This document shows positions 56,606-64,000 of a stretch of 64,000 nt of DNA, piece by piece. This DNA is from Halarcobacter sp. (lineage in GTDB: Bacteria; Campylobacterota; Campylobacteria; Campylobacterales; Arcobacteraceae). How positions within the stretch are numbered: the stretch's first letter is position 1; each line of letters starts with the position of its first letter. The position numbers were made by a program, and so were the translations under genes. The stretch spans positions 1,584,680 to 1,648,679 of the forward strand of contig NZ_OY781470.1 in NCBI RefSeq assembly GCF_963676935.1, in the 5' to 3' direction. The notes beneath the pieces are model-generated. The model ran no database searches. It was not told the origin of the DNA and was given only the letters and a program-made list of their open reading frames with translations.

Positions 56606-57194
56606 GTTTTTGTAAAAGTTCGTATAATGGTTTTAAAGTATTTTTTATCTCTTCTTTGTTCATTGTACCATCTAAAGCACCCTCTTTGACAGTTCCTTCA
56701 TATATTTTAGAGATAGTACCAACTTCAGTTAAAATATATGCAAAGAATTTTGTCTTTGAATTGTCTGTAACTTTTAAAGCATTAACCATACTTCCATCCA
56801 TATCAAATATCATTGGAATATTTGTACCCTCATTTAACTCCTCAAGTTTTCCTGGAATAAACATCTTTTTTACAAACCAAGGAGCTGCAGAAATATTCGC
56901 AACCATTATATAAGGAGTTTCTATTTTATATAATTTTGGTAAATCTTTTACCACTGCTAATGAGTCATGATTTCCTACTATGATTAAATATTTTTTATTT
57001 TTTTCAAATAATGATTCTTTTTTTATTTCGTTATCTTTTCCTACTAATTCAAATTTTGCAGGTAAAGAATCATATTTAATAATATTTAATACATTATCAT
57101 TTGCTACCACTTGTTTAGGCTTCTCAGCTGTAAAATAAACTAATAAACCAAATCCAACTAGACCTAAAAAAACTATTTTTAATAAGTTTGCCAT
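56601..57194 (-). CDS. Membrane-anchored thioredoxin-fold-like protein lacking CxxC
   Basis: The 197-residue protein has one N-terminal membrane helix (about 5-23) and then a periplasmic domain with a thioredoxin-like order of segments (YLIIVGNHDSLAVVKDLPKLYKI, PYIMVANISAAPWFVKKMF, NIPMIFDMDGSMVNAL). No cysteine is present, so it is not a redox enzyme of the usual kind. It could be a binding or scaffold domain. I do not recognise a named family. Confidence 0.55.
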   Translation of the reverse strand: MANLLKIVFLGLVGFGLLVYFTAEKPKQVVANDNVLNIIKYDSLPAKFELVGKDNEIKKESLFEKNKKYLIIVGNHDSLAVVKDLPKLYKIETPYIMVANISAAPWFVKKMFIPGKLEELNEGTNIPMIFDMDGSMVNALKVTDNSKTKFFAYILTEVGTISKIYEGTVKEGALDGTMNKEEIKNTLKPLYELLQKQ

Positions 57195-57291
57195 AATTAT
57201 CCTCTATTTAAATTTGAATCTATTCTATCTTATAAAAGTTAACTTTTTATTAATAAAAACTTTAATATAAATAAATAATAAAAACTATATA

Positions 57292-58455
57292 TTATTTAGT
57301 TATTTTAGATTTTTTCACCCACCTTTTAAACATTCTATGGACTTTTATTTCTGCTTTAATTTCACTATTATTTATAATATTTTCAACTAAGTTTTTTGCT
57401 AAGTAAGGAGATAAAACATAACCTCTTCCCCCTACTCCATTTAATACATATAAATTATCAAAGTTTATTAACATTTCATCTTTTACATGGGATCCATTTA
57501 CCAAATGTGGATATTTTTCAATTGTAGTTTTTGAATCTATTAACTGTCCAATCATAGGAAAATAATCTAAACTAGAAGCTCTAGGTCCAATTTTTATATC
57601 ACAAACTTCCACATCTTCTAATACTTTTATATCATTTGCAAGAGAAATTAATTTTTCACAATCCTCTTTGGCTCTTTGTTTACTATAAGAACTCTCATTT
57701 TTAAAAGAATTAAGGCAATGATTACAGATTTTTAAATCTTCATCTATTCTATGGTGTGTTGCTCCAATGGAAGTTAAGTTTATATTTTTTTCATCTATAT
57801 AAGTTGAATGGGATAAAGAACACTCTTTATGATAATTTTTTGTAGTTTTAGTTGAAGTATAAATATCTATTTTTTGTCCCCAAACAGCTCTTATGTTAAA
57901 ATAGTCTTCATCAATCAATGAAATATCTGCACCTGTAGTTAAGATTAGATTTTTTGCTTTAAATTCATTGTTTACTATCCAAGAATCATCTTTTTTTTCA
58001 ATATTTGTTACTTCATATTTAAAAAGCTTTTCAACATCTTTTGCCAAAACTTTACAAATATTGTAAGAGTTTACTTGTGAACCTATATCAAAATAATATC
58101 CACCCTCCATTTGCTCATACTCAAAATCCATATAAGGTTTATAAGATTGGAACTTATCTTCATCTTCTTGATTTTTAGGAATTCTAACAACTCCACAATT
58201 AGTAATATCTTTGGGTGTATTTTCTAAATAAAACTTTGTAGAAAATTTAATTGCCTCAGTTACTAAATCTTTAAACTTATTTGGCTTACCTAAAAGTGGA
58301 GAGAGAAAAGCACCAGCAGCACCACTAGCACCTTGAGCTAAATCACAGTTTCTATCAATAAGTAATATAGAATCACTGTATTTAGACAAAAAATAGGCTG
58401 TACTACACCCAGCAATACCAGCTCCAACTATAATATATTCATACTCTTTTAACAT
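57292..58455 (-). CDS. FAD-dependent oxidoreductase of the MnmC C-terminal (DAO) type
   Basis: The DAO-fold enzyme begins with the FAD motif YIIVGAGIAGCSTAYFLSK (residues 6-24). Later it has GASGAAGAFLSPLLGKPNK, which matches the MnmC oxidoreductase domain, and DIKIGPRASSLDYFPMIG and GVGGRGYVLSPYLAKNL near the end. MnmC oxidises cmnm5(s2)U34 in tRNA; in many bacteria it is fused to a methyltransferase that is absent here. This gene is therefore either a stand-alone tRNA-modification enzyme or an amino-acid oxidase-like relative. A CxxC-like NHCLNSF segment is unusual. Confidence 0.75.
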   Translation of the reverse strand: MLKEYEYIIVGAGIAGCSTAYFLSKYSDSILLIDRNCDLAQGASGAAGAFLSPLLGKPNKFKDLVTEAIKFSTKFYLENTPKDITNCGVVRIPKNQEDEDKFQSYKPYMDFEYEQMEGGYYFDIGSQVNSYNICKVLAKDVEKLFKYEVTNIEKKDDSWIVNNEFKAKNLILTTGADISLIDEDYFNIRAVWGQKIDIYTSTKTTKNYHKECSLSHSTYIDEKNINLTSIGATHHRIDEDLKICNHCLNSFKNESSYSKQRAKEDCEKLISLANDIKVLEDVEVCDIKIGPRASSLDYFPMIGQLIDSKTTIEKYPHLVNGSHVKDEMLINFDNLYVLNGVGGRGYVLSPYLAKNLVENIINNSEIKAEIKVHRMFKRWVKKSKITK

Positions 58456-58553
58456 CTTTATCCAATCTATTTAATTAATTGGATATTTTATCGTAAAGTG
58501 TTTTCTATTATTATGAAAATAACAGAAAACATCCTTATAGTTTTTGTTTTTCT

Positions 58554-59009
58554 TTATACATCTTTTATATCTAAAATATGATTTCCTAATATATAATAAT
58601 AAAATATTATATACAGAAGCTCTATAAAACCTAAACTTTCTTCTAATATATCATCAGAAAAAAAAGCAATTAAAATAAATCCAATAAAAATAGAAAATAA
58701 AATAAAATAAATAGAAGTTCTAATAAGAACAACCAAACCTATTGTAAAAAATTTATTTGCAAAATTATTTCCATTTTCCATTCCATTCTTTTTATAAATA
58801 TATATAGTCCCTAAAATACTTAATATAAGTACTAAAGCAGTATAAAAATACTCATATATTGAACCCTCTTCAACTCCTGTATATCTTAATATCTCAATTG
58901 AGAATGTAGTAATTATTACATATACCAAAATATATGGAAAAACAAATCTATCATTAAAGCCATTATCTCTTATATCATTTTTCAATGAATTAATATTCCA
59001 AAAATACAT
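58554..59009 (-). CDS. Hypothetical integral membrane protein, 151 aa
   Basis: Four hydrophobic spans are visible (about 23-42, 52-71, 88-113 and 125-145) after a hydrophilic N-terminus (MYFWNINSLKNDIRDNGF). I do not recognise the family. It is the last gene of the minus-strand series that follows the fused peptide ABC ATPase, 32 bases downstream of it, so it may share that transcript. Confidence 0.6.
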   Translation of the reverse strand: MYFWNINSLKNDIRDNGFNDRFVFPYILVYVIITTFSIEILRYTGVEEGSIYEYFYTALVLILSILGTIYIYKKNGMENGNNFANKFFTIGLVVLIRTSIYFILFSIFIGFILIAFFSDDILEESLGFIELLYIIFYYYILGNHILDIKDV

Positions 59010-59041
59010 TTTAAATCCTTAAAGTTTTTTATTTATAATTT

Positions 59042-60628
59042 TTAAGATGCCTCTATAAGCTCTTTTGTATATTTATGTTTAGGGCTTGAAAAAATTTCAT
59101 TTGTATAATTGTTTTCAACTATAATCCCCTCTTTCATAACTGCAACCCTATTTGAAATAGCTTGTATAACTTCTAAATCATGGGATATAAAAATATATGT
59201 TAAATTATATTTTTTTTGTATCTGTTTTAAAAGTTTTAATAAAGCAAATTGAATTTGTCTATCTAAAGCTGATGTTGGTTCATCAAGTATTAATAACTTT
59301 GGTTTAAGTATTAAAGCTCTTGCTATTGCTATTCTTTGCCTCTGCCCTCCACTAAATTCATGGGGATATCTATATATTGAATCTTTTGGTAATCCTACAA
59401 CTTCAAGTATTTTTTCCACTTCATTTTTTTTCTCTTCTTTTGTAAGATTTGTATGGATATCTAAACCTTCACTTACTATTGAAAAGATACTCATTCTTGG
59501 ATTTAAACTATTAAAAGGGTCTTGAAATACAATTTGCATATTTATTCTAAGCTTTTGTAAGGATTTTTTATCAAGATTAGTTAAATCATTTCCTAAAAAA
59601 CTAATTTTTCCTTCTGAATTAACAAGTTTTAGAATTGCTTGGGAAAGTGTGGACTTACCACTTCCACTTTCTCCAATAATACCTAAACACTCCCCTTCAA
59701 ATATATTAAAACTCACATTATTTACCGCTATAAAGTTATCAACTACTCTTTTAAATATCCCTTTTGTAATTGGAAATTTTACATTCAGATTTTTTATATC
59801 TAAAATTGTTTTTTTATCTTTATATTCAAAGCTATTTGGAGTGATATCATTTTTTAATAAAAGCTTTGTATATTGATTTTGAGGATTTTCAAATAATTCT
59901 TCTGTAGTATTTTGTTCAACTATTTTCCCTTGATTTATTACATAAATATAATCTGAATACTCTTTAACAACTGCTAAATCATGAGTTATCAAAAGTATAG
60001 ACATTTTATACTCTTTTTGAAGTTTTTTTAGTAGCTGTAAAATCTGATATTGTATAGTTAAATCCAAAGCCGTGGTTGGTTCATCAGCTATTAAAAGCTT
60101 TGGATTGTTTGCAATAGCCATTGCTATCATAACTCTTTGCCTTTGTCCTCCACTTAACTCATGGGGATAAGATTTCGATATTTTTTCTAAGTTTCCATAT
60201 TTTTGTAATTCAACTTTTTCTAATAACTCATATACTTTTTCTTTTAATTCTTTTTTAGAAATTGGATTATGTATTGTGATTATCTCTGCAATTTGAACAA
60301 AAACTGTATGTAAAGGGTTTAATGCACTCATTGGTTCTTGAAATATCATTGAGATTTGATTTCCTCTAAGACTTAGAAGCTCTTTTTTTGAATATTCTAA
60401 AATATTTTTATCTTCAAAATAAATATTTCCATTTATTTTAAAATTTGATTCTTTAGGAAGTAGTTGTAAAATTGAGTATGCAGTCATTGATTTACCACTA
60501 CCACTCTCACCAACCAATGCTACAGTTTGAGCTTGATTTATCTGTAATTGCATCCCTTGTACAATAGTCTTTTCCTCTTTTGATTTTATAAATATATCTA
60601 GGTTTTTTATATCTAATATTTTGCTCAT
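59042..60628 (-). CDS. yejF: Fused two-domain peptide ABC transporter ATPase (YejF-like)
   Basis: Two complete ABC ATPase domains lie in one 528-residue chain: the first with Walker A GESGSGKS (about 36-43) and signature LSGGQRQRVMIAMAI, the second with GESGSGKS (about 320) and FSGGQRQRIAIARAL. Both have oligopeptide-type C-terminal extensions. This is the YejF/DppDF fusion that powers YejABE-type oligopeptide (microcin C-like) import. Its permease partners are not intact in the window; only a 37-codon YejE-like fragment is found 2 kb upstream, beyond an ankyrin cassette. The start lies two bases after the preceding 70-residue gene. Confidence 0.88.
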   Translation of the reverse strand: MSKILDIKNLDIFIKSKEEKTIVQGMQLQINQAQTVALVGESGSGKSMTAYSILQLLPKESNFKINGNIYFEDKNILEYSKKELLSLRGNQISMIFQEPMSALNPLHTVFVQIAEIITIHNPISKKELKEKVYELLEKVELQKYGNLEKISKSYPHELSGGQRQRVMIAMAIANNPKLLIADEPTTALDLTIQYQILQLLKKLQKEYKMSILLITHDLAVVKEYSDYIYVINQGKIVEQNTTEELFENPQNQYTKLLLKNDITPNSFEYKDKKTILDIKNLNVKFPITKGIFKRVVDNFIAVNNVSFNIFEGECLGIIGESGSGKSTLSQAILKLVNSEGKISFLGNDLTNLDKKSLQKLRINMQIVFQDPFNSLNPRMSIFSIVSEGLDIHTNLTKEEKKNEVEKILEVVGLPKDSIYRYPHEFSGGQRQRIAIARALILKPKLLILDEPTSALDRQIQFALLKLLKQIQKKYNLTYIFISHDLEVIQAISNRVAVMKEGIIVENNYTNEIFSSPKHKYTKELIEAS

Positions 60629-60630
60629 AT

Positions 60631-60843
60631 TTAATCTCTCTTGTTATCATCAAATTTTTTTTCTAATAATTCTATTCTTTTTTCAAGCTCATCTATTTTT
60701 GAGTATTCTTTATTTCTAGCAATTGAGTCCAACCATCGGTTGATAGCTTTAGCTATTTTTTCAGACCTTTCTTTATTTATCCAAAAAAACCAAATAAACA
60801 ATACTAAAAACAATAAGCCTATCATACTAAAAAATTCATCCAT
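60631..60843 (-). CDS. Small membrane-anchored coiled-coil protein, 70 aa
   Basis: One N-terminal membrane helix (about residues 5-21, with aromatic WFFWINKERSEK edge) is followed by a basic linker and a C-terminal coiled coil (IDELEKRIELLEKKFDD). I do not recognise the family. Its stop is two bases from the start of the yejF-like gene, so both are on one message. It may belong either to the peptide transporter unit or to the inserted ankyrin module. Confidence 0.6.
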   Translation of the reverse strand: MDEFFSMIGLLFLVLFIWFFWINKERSEKIAKAINRWLDSIARNKEYSKIDELEKRIELLEKKFDDNKRD

Positions 60844-60902
60844 TTTTTATCTCCTATCTAAATATATAAATTAGCACATCATCTTCTTATAAGTCATATC
60901 AT

Positions 60903-61208
60903 CTAAAAGTAATTTGATTTGAAATATCCATAAACTAAATTAAACAATAATACATAAAAAATAAGCCAAATAAAATTTATATATTTTTTATATTTTTTTT
61001 CAAATAAGTATGATTTATTATTTATCTTTTCAAATAATGTTCTTGGATTCTTTTTATATTTAAACTTTGAAAAATATTTCATAGTAACTACACATATAAA
61101 CCCTGTAAAGATAATTAATTTATATTCTAATTCTATGTCATTACCCAAATAAAATAAAACAATAAATATTATCGTATAGATAAACACATAAAAAAGGTAA
61201 GCAATCAA
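60903..61208 (-). CDS. Small membrane protein of the ankyrin cassette, copy 1
   Basis: This 101-residue protein has two N-terminal spans, a basic middle stretch (YFSKFKYKKNPRTLFEKINNKSYLFEKKYKKY) and one or two C-terminal spans. It overlaps the end of the upstream ankyrin gene by 4 bases (ATGA type), so it is made with it. The second ankyrin gene in this region is followed by a similarly sized membrane protein of the same layout. Pairing with an ankyrin protein suggests a membrane complex; the function is unknown. Confidence 0.65.
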   Translation of the reverse strand: MIAYLFYVFIYTIIFIVLFYLGNDIELEYKLIIFTGFICVVTMKYFSKFKYKKNPRTLFEKINNKSYLFEKKYKKYINFIWLIFYVLLFNLVYGYFKSNYF

Positions 61209-62335
61209 TTTATCTCTTTAAAATTATTTTTATATTTTTCTAAAATTTTGATTATATTTTCTTTCTCTTTAACTATTTTTTCTGCATATGAAAATGAATT
61301 ATTACCTTTATAATCCTGTATATAAGGATTTGCACCTTTTTTTAAAAGTAATTCTATAGTTTCATAATCTCCCTTAAAAATATTGGCTTGTAGAGGGGTC
61401 ATTCCCAAGTCTAAAAAATCAGAATTTGCATTTACATTTAAATTTAATTCTAAAATACTTTTAATATTTTTTTTAGATACTTGATCACTTTGTGCTATTT
61501 TATGTAATAAATTTGTACCTTCATAAGAATAATCGATATTAGAATCATTTTTTAAAATTTCTGATATTTCATCTGAATTAAGTTTTGTAAACAAATATTC
61601 AAAACTATTTTCATCTTTAGTTATTTTTGTACTCATATCTATATTTTCTATAATTTGTTTTTTAAATTTTTCATTTATAAACACTGCTTGAATATATTTA
61701 GAAGGATTATTTCTTACGCTCATACCATTTTCTGAAAGGATATCTAAAACTTTATTCCTAACATCTGCATTTTTATTAGCTAGCGCATAATTAAGAATAT
61801 CCATTTTACCATTAAATCCATTCATTAAAACATCTATATCTGAAGTTACATTGATATTTGCACCTAATTTAATTAATTCATCAATTAAATACACATTTTC
61901 AATATTTTTTAGATTTTTTACTAATAGTTGTAAATATGTCTCTCCCCTCTCATTTGTTCTATTTATATCATATCCTAATTTTATAAGCTCTCTTATTTTG
62001 TCTATGTCAACATTACCTTTTAATGCTGATCCAAAAAGTATATTATTTTTTTCATATTCACTTTTAATATTTTCTTTTTTTAAAATATTTTTAAATTTTT
62101 CCCAATTATTTTTATCAAAACTAGTTGACTCAAAACCATATTTTTCTAAATCTTCTGCTATATAATTGGGAATAATACTTATAATTTCATTTTTAATTTC
62201 CCCATTATAAGTATTTGTTTGTATAGATTCTTTTTCTATCACATTTTTGTCATTATTTTTACTATAATTTAAACCGATATAGTACATAAGAATCATTCCA
62301 ATAATTGAAATAACTAATAATATTTTTTCTCTCAT
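61205..62335 (-). CDS. Membrane-anchored ankyrin-repeat protein, cassette copy 1
   Basis: An N-terminal membrane helix (residues 5-24) places the rest, about 350 residues, most likely on the periplasmic side. After a specific N-terminal segment (IPNYIAEDLEKYGFE...NNWEKFKNIL), ankyrin units run from about 115 to 370 (IRELIKLGYDINRTNERGETYLQLLVKN, GTNLLHKIAQSD, MTPLQANIFKGDYETIELLLKKGANPYIQDYKGN). The partial gene at the window end is a clear paralogue. It is overlapped by a small membrane-protein gene. Such proteins can act as immunity or binding partners of secreted proteins, which is inference. Confidence 0.75.
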   Translation of the reverse strand: MREKILLVISIIGMILMYYIGLNYSKNNDKNVIEKESIQTNTYNGEIKNEIISIIPNYIAEDLEKYGFESTSFDKNNWEKFKNILKKENIKSEYEKNNILFGSALKGNVDIDKIRELIKLGYDINRTNERGETYLQLLVKNLKNIENVYLIDELIKLGANINVTSDIDVLMNGFNGKMDILNYALANKNADVRNKVLDILSENGMSVRNNPSKYIQAVFINEKFKKQIIENIDMSTKITKDENSFEYLFTKLNSDEISEILKNDSNIDYSYEGTNLLHKIAQSDQVSKKNIKSILELNLNVNANSDFLDLGMTPLQANIFKGDYETIELLLKKGANPYIQDYKGNNSFSYAEKIVKEKENIIKILEKYKNNFKEIN

Positions 62336-62347
62336 ATTTAATGCCCT

Positions 62348-62523
62348 TTAATTTTTTTCTGTACAAATATAAAATGCTCCTGAAGGATCACTTTTTATAA
62401 TTGCATCTATCATCACTGGAGTATAATCTTCTGCATAAGCTTTATCATTAAAAGAAAAAGTATTAAAGTTTTTTTAATATTTTTATTATTCCAATATCTA
62501 TATCTGTAAGAAAAATTTTCCAT
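62348..62523 (-). pseudogene. Frameshifted small gene, about 58 codons
   Basis: An ATG at 62521-62523 opens a frame beginning MENFSYRYRYWNNKNIKK. A run of seven A bases (minus strand; 62469-62475) then puts the remaining coding-like sequence out of frame; with eight A bases the frame would continue through NTFSFNDKAYAEDY and end SGAFYICTEKN with a TAA at 62348-62350. The composition of the second part is clearly protein-like. It could be a decayed gene, a phase-variable gene switched by the homopolymer, or a sequencing error. No family is recognised. Confidence 0.5.
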
Positions 62524-62617
62524 ATTTTTAATTTATAATAATGAATATCAATATTATATATCCAGTAAAATAAATTATTCCTTAATATTATAATGAATTT
62601 AAATATTTATTATAAAA

Positions 62618-62731
62618 CTACTTCTGTGCAATTTTTGGATCCATCGCATCTCTAAAAGCTTCCCCTATAAACACAAGTAATGTTAAAAGCAAAGACAACA
62701 CTACAAATGCTGTAATTCGAAGCCTAAGATT
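62618..62731 (-). pseudogene. yejE: C-terminal remnant of a YejE-type peptide ABC permease
   Basis: Directly after the stop codon of the small membrane gene, the frame reads 37 codons rich in leucine and valine and closing with LLVFIGEAFRDAMDPKIAQK and a TAG. The GEAxRDAxDPK ending is the classic C-terminus of YejE/OppC-type permeases. No start codon and no upstream permease sequence is present in the window, so this is a fragment: either the stump of an interrupted gene or a duplicated 3' end. It belongs with the YejF-like ATPase 2 kb downstream. Confidence 0.75.
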
Positions 62732-63052
62732 CTAATCACTTAAAAAACTTATAAGTGAAAAAATATAACTAGGTAAAGGAAAAGCTAATATAAATATTAT
62801 TTTTCTTTTCATAATATAAAGATACAATTTTTCAAGATAATATATAATCTTTAAGTTCTTATAATCTTTAGACTCAAAAATATAAAAAAATATAGTTCCT
62901 AGTATTAATAATATAAAAAAGTTGAATTGATACAAATTTTCTATATAAGAATCTAAAATTGACTTAAAAGTAAAAGACCAACAAACAAGTATAAATAAAA
63001 TTAAAAATGATCTTACTAAACTAGCTAAACTATTTTTATTTTTATTTTCCAT
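62732..63052 (-). CDS. Small membrane protein of the ankyrin cassette, copy 2
   Basis: The 106-residue protein has two N-terminal spans (about 12-30 and 42-58), a charged middle (ESKDYKNLKIIYYLEKLYLYIMKRK) and a C-terminal span with PLPSY. It overlaps the upstream ankyrin gene by 11 bases. The layout matches the 101-residue protein at 60903-61208, though residue identity is low by eye. Its stop codon forms the junction with the permease remnant. Confidence 0.65.
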   Translation of the reverse strand: MENKNKNSLASLVRSFLILFILVCWSFTFKSILDSYIENLYQFNFFILLILGTIFFYIFESKDYKNLKIIYYLEKLYLYIMKRKIIFILAFPLPSYIFSLISFLSD

Positions 63053-64000
63053 ATTTATCCAACATTTTTTTTACTTCAATCTTTTCTTCATCGCTTTTGT
63101 AAAATTTTGAACGTTCCAAATAATCATAAACATTTTTACCTAACCAATCTATTTTTGAAGTATCTGCACCATTTTCAAGATAAAGCTTGATTTTTTTTAT
63201 ATTTGCTCTAAATACAGCATACATAATTGGAGTTTGTTGTGATTTTTCACTTGCAACTGCATTTATATCAACTCCTGCATTAATAATTCTTTGAAGGTTT
63301 TCTATAGTAATATTTTGATTCATTGTTGCAGAATGTAAAGCATTATACCCTTTAGAATCATTTTCTAAATCTAAATTATTATCCAACATATATTCAATAA
63401 CATCATTGCTTGTATTATTTTTTAATAATTGTTCAAAATAACTTCTACCTTCACTTACTTGGGGATTAATTCCTATAGTTTGTAAATGTTCATATAAATA
63501 CTCTTTATTATAATCATAAGTTAATTCATTCAAGTGTTTTTTCTTAAATTCTAAACCTTGTTCTTTCAAATAAGAGACAAGTTCAGTATTCCATTTTCCA
63601 GATCTTAATGCATTTGTTAATACATCAGGACTCTTGTTATAATAGTTTGTAAATATATCTGCTCCATTATTTATAAGTTCTTTTATTAGATTTAAATTAT
63701 TAGAATCTTTAGAAGCATATATCAAAGGAGTATTCCCATACTTATCTTTTACATTTACATCATAGCCTAAATCAAGGAGTTTCTTAGTCATTGTCATAGA
63801 ACCACTTTTTACTGCAATATGTAATAAATTTAAGCCATTAACATCTTCATCTAAAAGAGTATTTAAATTGTCTTTTTTTAGTTGTAAAAGAAAATTATTC
63901 CAATCTTCTTCACTAAGATTTTCTGAATCAATACCATAACTTTTAATAGTATTTTTGATAAAAATTGGTAAATTAACTTTATTATTGTCAACTATTTTAA
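63042..64000 (-). CDS. Ankyrin-repeat protein, cassette copy 2 (5' end beyond window)
   Basis: The frame is open to the window edge; an internal ATG at 63797 lies inside a repeat and is not the start. About 319 residues are visible. Near the edge, LPIFIKNTIKSYGIDSENLSEEDWNNF aligns with IPNYIAEDLEKYGFE...NNWEKF of the gene at 61205, proving paralogy outside the repeats. Ankyrin units follow (GLNLLHIAVKSGSMTMTKKLLDLGYDVNVKDKYGNTPLIYASK, NALHSATMNQN, TPIMYAVFRANIKKIKLYLENGAD). A membrane anchor is expected beyond the edge. It pairs with the overlapping small membrane-protein gene. Confidence 0.75.
   Translation of the reverse strand, partial: KIVDNNKVNLPIFIKNTIKSYGIDSENLSEEDWNNFLLQLKKDNLNTLLDEDVNGLNLLHIAVKSGSMTMTKKLLDLGYDVNVKDKYGNTPLIYASKDSNNLNLIKELINNGADIFTNYYNKSPDVLTNALRSGKWNTELVSYLKEQGLEFKKKHLNELTYDYNKEYLYEHLQTIGINPQVSEGRSYFEQLLKNNTSNDVIEYMLDNNLDLENDSKGYNALHSATMNQNITIENLQRIINAGVDINAVASEKSQQTPIMYAVFRANIKKIKLYLENGADTSKIDWLGKNVYDYLERSKFYKSDEEKIEVKKMLDKYGK

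Noticed and set aside
63042-63797. Ankyrin gene starting at the ATG at 63797
   Set aside because: The reading frame continues to the window edge with ankyrin repeats and a segment paralogous to the neighbouring cassette gene, so that ATG is internal.

Overview
The window is a compact, very AT-rich (roughly 70 percent A+T by eye) chromosomal segment from a member of the Arcobacteraceae (Campylobacterota). I base this on the gene set and on the style of the proteins: a monomeric isocitrate dehydrogenase beside malate dehydrogenase, a very short flagellin, a small ComEC, DUF1104 and SYLF periplasmic proteins, an OvoA ovothiol synthase, FeoAB with DUF4198 proteins, and ATG/TTG starts behind AAGGA-type ribosome sites. 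Most of the window is ordinary core genome. I see no insertion sequence, prophage or CRISPR array. RNA genes are one tRNA-Leu(CAA) and the RNase P RNA.

Layout. 1-2.7 kb: a truncated DegT-type sugar aminotransferase, then a small operon with a TerB/DnaJ protein and two tandem BFD-like [2Fe-2S] proteins. 2.7-8.5 kb: tatB-tatC-queA, a DEDDh exonuclease and two tandem sodium:neurotransmitter-type transporters. 8.5-16.5 kb: a DEAD-box helicase that appears to start at AUA, an MltC-like lytic transglycosylase, a REC-PAS protein, ComEC and OvoA. 16.5-22 kb: a degenerate ADP-ribosylglycohydrolase and an RraA-like protein sharing an operator-like motif, then lipoproteins and an SDR protein. 22-28 kb: an RND pump, a probable FtsL and RsmH, HU and the tRNA. 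28-35.5 kb: SYLF protein, threonine aldolase, then a Fur-box-led iron cluster (a 41-residue FeoB-associated protein, FeoA, FeoB and two secreted proteins whose mature ends probably begin with histidine) and a flagellin. 35.5-42.4 kb: cytochromes, a two-component system, an ABC exporter with an Aat-like protein, and a stand-alone winged-helix regulator with clear sites in its own promoter. 42.5-51.4 kb: rnpB, lolA, secA, a LolC/E-type permease, and a head-to-head overlapping AsmA-like/mltG pair. 51.4-58.5 kb: icd, mdh, a STAS-like protein, sodB, an ankyrin protein and an MnmC-like oxidoreductase.

The last 5.5 kb is the most accessory-looking part. A YejF-type fused peptide ABC ATPase is preceded by two copies of an ankyrin-repeat gene overlapping a small membrane-protein gene. 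Between the two copies lie a 37-codon remnant of a YejE-type permease and a small frameshifted gene. This looks like a duplicated, undescribed ankyrin/membrane-protein module that entered or broke a yejABEF-type peptide-import operon.

Two genes (the DEAD-box helicase and the Aat-like gene) have full-length reading frames and well-placed ribosome sites but only ATA or ATT/ATC codons at the expected start. This is the most concrete gene-expression oddity in the window.
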